Shown here: piece after piece, positions 5,544 through 6,235 of the stretch
Layout: each line of letters opens with the position of its first letter
Numbering within the stretch: the stretch's first letter is position 1
From: JAUXIQ01 sp030620925 [NCBI: Nitrospinota bacterium]
GTDB taxonomy: Bacteria; JAUXIQ01
Length of the DNA stretch: 6,235 nt
NCBI GenBank assembly: GCA_030620925.1
Contig: JAUXIQ010000128.1
Location: forward strand, 1-6,235
Direction: 5' to 3'
The notes under the pieces: generated by a model
What the model was told of the DNA's origin: nothing
Database searches by the model: none
Seen by the model: only the letters and a program-made list of their open reading frames with translations
Made by a program: the position numbers and the translations under genes

Positions 5544-6235
5544 CTAATCCTCCTGCAACCTCTCCAGATGCTCCTTCACCTTTGAGACGAACCTGGCTTC
5601 TTCCTCTATGCCTCTGGCCAGCTCCAAATATCTCTGCCACTGACTCACCGCGCCGTCCATATCCACCTTCTCAAACCCCTGGGCGAGGTTGTAGTTAACC
5701 TTCAGGTGCTCGGGATCAGACTCCAGCGCCTTCTCCCACTCCTCTACAGCCCTCTTATACTTGCCCTGCTCGAAGTATGTCAGGGCCATGTTATTCCTCG
5801 CCTGCAGATGGTAGGGTTTAATATCCAGCGCTTTAAGATACTCTTTTTCAGCCTTTACCGAGAGCCCTTCCTGGTAATAACTGTTGGCTATATTGTAATG
5901 GATGTCGGCTTTATCCTTGGCCAGCGGCAGGGCCTTCCGATACTGGCTTATACCCTCCTCATACAATCCCTTGCTGAAATACTCATTGCCCGCTTCCATA
6001 TAGCGCCTGGCCCGCTCATCCACATCTTTGACGGGTTCCGGGGGCGGAGTCGCAGATAGCAAGGGGCTGTAAATCCAGCCTTTGACACCTCCGGGAAGGC
6101 GTACGTTTGACCAACCCCACTCCTCCCTCAGAAGCTCCAGCCGCTGGCCCCTGGAGGCCGATCCGACCAGCGGATACTCCAGGCCGCTTCCCTCGCGCAC
6201 ATTAGCCGCGTCGACTGCTACATAGACGTCCGCGG
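5544..6235 (-). CDS. SH3b-domain / TPR-repeat protein, N-terminus outside the window
   Basis: The reading frame is open to the window edge, so the true start lies beyond 6235; the GTG at 6200 falls inside the SH3 domain and is not a likely start. About 229 residues are visible. Residues 2-59 look like a bacterial SH3 domain: an NVREGSG turn, then hydrophobic strands ending in a WSNVRLP...GWIYSPLL block. A proline-rich linker (PPPEP) follows, then about three good TPR units (roughly 75-107, 108-141, 142-175) with the usual small/aromatic pattern (GNEYFSKGLYEEGISQYRKAL, ANSYYQEG, ALTYFEQGKY), and a fourth degenerate unit to the C-terminus. TPRs mediate protein-protein contacts, and bacterial SH3 domains are often found in exported, envelope-associated proteins. 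A signal peptide or further SH3 copies could sit in the missing part. The TAG stop touches the ATG of udk, which suggests one operon with translational coupling. Domain calls are firm; the cellular role is unknown. Confidence 0.85.
   Translation of the reverse strand, partial: ADVYVAVDAANVREGSGLEYPLVGSASRGQRLELLREEWGWSNVRLPGGVKGWIYSPLLSATPPPEPVKDVDERARRYMEAGNEYFSKGLYEEGISQYRKALPLAKDKADIHYNIANSYYQEGLSVKAEKEYLKALDIKPYHLQARNNMALTYFEQGKYKRAVEEWEKALESDPEHLKVNYNLAQGFEKVDMDGAVSQWQRYLELARGIEEEARFVSKVKEHLERLQED
5549..5554 (-). promoter_or_regulatory. Shine-Dalgarno site of udk
   Basis: A perfect AGGAGG lies 5 nt upstream of the udk ATG. It sits inside the last codons of the upstream TPR gene, whose TAG stop directly precedes the ATG. 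This fixes the udk start and points to coupled translation. Confidence 0.85.

Overview
The window is a compact run of bacterial housekeeping genes. Every convincing gene lies on the minus strand, so the reading order runs from the high-coordinate end to the low. From 6235 down: the 3' part of an SH3b/TPR protein, a uridine kinase (udk), a 60-residue four-cysteine protein, a CAU-anticodon tRNA, tRNA(Ile)-lysidine synthase (tilS), the membrane protease ftsH, GTP cyclohydrolase I (folE), and the start of a gene that looks like dihydropteroate synthase (folP). The plus strand holds only antisense shadow frames.

The organism is a bacterium with moderately GC-rich coding DNA and Shine-Dalgarno translation. 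A tilS-ftsH-fol gene neighbourhood recurs in several bacterial phyla. The FtsH N-terminus and the long N-terminal region of the FolP-like protein remind me of deltaproteobacterial (Desulfobacterota-type) or deep-branching anaerobe proteins. That is an impression from memory, not a placement.

Layout. Block 1 (4710-6235) is tightly packed. The SH3b/TPR gene stops directly against the udk start codon (TAGATG), and udk is followed after 3 nt by the small cysteine-rich gene, so the three look co-transcribed. Block 2 (4449-4709) is a regulatory and tRNA segment: a weak terminator candidate, a 10-bp tandem repeat, a promoter with an exact TTGACA box, the tRNA with encoded CCA, and a 12-bp tandem repeat after it. 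Block 3 (1-4316) is tilS, then a 121-nt AT-rich gap with a good promoter candidate whose -35 lies inside tilS, then ftsH, folE (overlapping ftsH by 14 nt) and folP.

Functionally, block 1 pairs pyrimidine salvage with an uncharacterised small metal-binding candidate and a TPR scaffold. Block 3 joins tRNA-Ile2 modification, membrane protein quality control and two folate-synthesis steps. I see no mobile element, CRISPR array, defence system or strikingly new system. The points most worth a second look are the CAU tRNA immediately upstream of tilS (the enzyme that modifies a CAU tRNA), the small four-cysteine protein, and the repeats around the promoters.
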